Source: UBA8752 sp965657965 (GTDB lineage: Bacteria > Bacteroidota > Bacteroidia > Flavobacteriales_D > Sanyastnellaceae). Taken from it: a stretch of 64,000 nt of DNA. The stretch lies in NCBI GenBank assembly GCA_965657965.1, contig CBFHQM010000004.1:62001-126000 (forward strand), in the 5' to 3' direction. The first letter of the stretch is position 1. Each line of letters starts with the position of its first letter. The translations under genes and the position numbers were made by a program. Positions 62,998 to 64,000 of this stretch are shown here, piece after piece. The notes under the pieces were generated by a model. That model saw only the letters and a program-made list of their open reading frames with translations, made no database searches and was not told the DNA's origin.

Positions 62998-63627
62998 TTA
63001 AGAGGGGGATAAGAGTTTGTCAATGGCTTCAACCGCCCCCGTCAGGTTTGGTTCAACAGCTTGGTTGTTGTCGAGCACCACATTGGCAAGATGGGCTACC
63101 GGGTCCAAGTAGCGCAAGTCACCTGGCCTCACATGCCGGTCCCATTGATATCGAATGATGTCCGGGGTTAGACTCCGCTCGGCTTGATCGCGTGCGAGAC
63201 GTCGGGCAAACCTGGTTTCAGGCGTCGCGTGGATGAGCACGGTCAAATCCAATCGGTTGCGCACGTCCGCATCGTGTAAAAGGAAAAGACCATCCAAAAA
63301 CACCACAGGACACGCCGGAATGTGCAACGGCTCTGGTTCGACCCCGGGCTGATTGAAGGTGTAGCTCTGAATGTGGAGGTCTTCCCCTGAGCGCAAAACA
63401 TCGAGGTCTCGGGAAAGGCGCTCCAAATCCAAAGACGCGGGCTCATCAAAATTGGGCTCTCCCTCTGCATCGCGAGGGACGTCCTGGATCGGCTTATAGT
63501 AATCGTCCATCCGCAACACTGCAGCCCTAGAACCATAGTGCTCCAGCAATCGATTGACCACCGTTCCTTTTCCTGAGGCACTGCCTCCAACGACGCCCAC
63601 CAGGCGGCTTCCCGTTTTTTCAGTCAT
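62998..63627 (-). CDS. udk: Uridine kinase-like P-loop kinase
   Basis: 209 residues from the ATG at 63627, which overlaps the end of the upstream gene by 8 nt. It phosphorylates uridine/cytidine in the salvage pathway. Walker A GGSASGKGT is near residues 14-22, then LRMDDYYKPIQDVPRD, which matches the uridine kinase substrate motif, and FNQPGVEPEPLHIPACPVVFLDG (the FLDGLF aspartate). The lid is QAERSLTPDIIRYQWDR. A longer frame to 63729 is rejected. Close alternatives are other P-loop nucleoside kinases. Confidence 0.85.
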   Translation of the reverse strand: MTEKTGSRLVGVVGGSASGKGTVVNRLLEHYGSRAAVLRMDDYYKPIQDVPRDAEGEPNFDEPASLDLERLSRDLDVLRSGEDLHIQSYTFNQPGVEPEPLHIPACPVVFLDGLFLLHDADVRNRLDLTVLIHATPETRFARRLARDQAERSLTPDIIRYQWDRHVRPGDLRYLDPVAHLANVVLDNNQAVEPNLTGAVEAIDKLLSPS

Positions 63628-64000
63628 TCCTCTGCAATTGATCCGCCATCGCCCTGTCATTGGACAAGCGAGGCACTTTGTTTTGTCCTCCCAATTTGCC
63701 ACGCCGTGCCATCGCCTCCCGAAATGCACCCGCCTCCAACACCGTGAGAACAGCTGGACGCAAAACAGCGCCTGTAATCAGGTCCCGGTAATACGGGTTG
63801 CGCGCCTGCAGTGCTTGGTCTAAAACAGACGCAAACCCTTCGAGGTCACTTGGCACCTCGGCAAACTCAACAAACCACTCGTGATGAGGAAGCCCCTTTT
63901 CGGGCGACACCTGAGGCGCAACATGGAATTCCGCAACCTGACCCCCTGCCTTTTCGACCGCAGAGGTCATCGCACCCTCCACTTCTTCCGCAATCACGTG
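63620..64000 (-). CDS. GH3-family acyl-amido synthetase, C-terminal fragment (5' end off window)
   Basis: The last 126 residues of a protein whose start lies outside the window. The end RGKLGGQNKVPRLSNDRAM is the hallmark of the GH3/auxin-responsive-promoter-like family, which activates carboxylic acids with ATP and conjugates them to amino acids in plants; Bacteroidota have members of unknown substrate. HHEWFVEFAEVPSDLEGF and YRDLITGAVLRPAVL belong to the same C-terminal domain. It heads the udk-arsC-eamA unit within this window. Confidence 0.88.
   Translation of the reverse strand, partial: HVIAEEVEGAMTSAVEKAGGQVAEFHVAPQVSPEKGLPHHEWFVEFAEVPSDLEGFASVLDQALQARNPYYRDLITGAVLRPAVLTVLEAGAFREAMARRGKLGGQNKVPRLSNDRAMADQLQRND

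Overview
The window is a compact, gene-dense piece of a Bacteroidota genome, most likely a Flavobacteriales-like lineage with unusually high GC (clearly above 50 percent by eye). The evidence for this is type IX secretion (T9SS) C-terminal sorting domains, a PorZ homologue, a complete alternative complex III (ActABCDEF) followed by caa3-type oxidase subunits, DUF6029, DUF2723 and Omp28 proteins, weak ribosome binding sites, and -7 boxes of the Bacteroidota type TAnnTTTG. Four runs of N (11647-11745, 31802-31974, 43198-43216, 50979-51016) mark it as a scaffold. No intergenic stretch exceeds about 200 bases. I saw no tRNA, rRNA, CRISPR array, insertion sequence or prophage.

Layout. 1-2077: 3' part of a malic enzyme fused to a phosphotransacetylase-like domain. 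2153-8321: an envelope locus with two divergently transcribed T9SS cargo proteins, then TlpA-like thioredoxin, DUF6029 outer-membrane barrel, Omp28-type lipoprotein and a small barrel in a tight operon. Three of its products are thioredoxin-like with CxxC motifs. 8432-14296: a giant PKD protein ending in Kazal and dockerin-like modules. 14343-21765: a sortilin/BNR protein, small exported proteins, an M20 dipeptidase and proline dehydrogenase. 21807-24237: an ABC transporter with a DUF3299-like protein. 24320-27719: tRNA modification (TrhO, QueG) and RuvB. 27833-39695: the respiratory operon actABCDEF-coxBA. 39771-42808: a SPOR protein and PorZ. 42850-50373: an AlbA-type ATP-binding protein, then the divergent rimP-nusA-infB operon and an aminotransferase/omega-amidase pair. 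50394-58185: glutaryl-CoA dehydrogenase, pseudouridine synthase, RNase H, MarC, PurN and a DUF2723 glycosyltransferase. 58262-64000: a cysteine-patterned PKD T9SS protein, 3-hydroxyanthranilate dioxygenase, EamA transporter, ArsC-like protein, uridine kinase and the end of a GH3-family protein.

How the genes work together. The respiratory operon encodes a quinol-to-oxygen branch: ActABCDEF oxidises quinol and passes electrons through c-type hemes to the CuA site of CoxB and the heme-copper centre of CoxA. Proline dehydrogenase, malic enzyme and glutaryl-CoA dehydrogenase are catabolic feeders. A large share of the coding capacity goes to exported proteins (T9SS cargo, PKD adhesins, PorZ, barrels, lipoproteins), together with thiol-redox proteins that could fold or service them and a DUF2723 protein that may glycosylate them.

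The two observations I consider most worth checking are the thioredoxin/DUF6029/Omp28 envelope locus, and a recurrent TAnnTTTG-like box placed exactly 4 nt before many start codons, which suggests widespread leaderless transcription.
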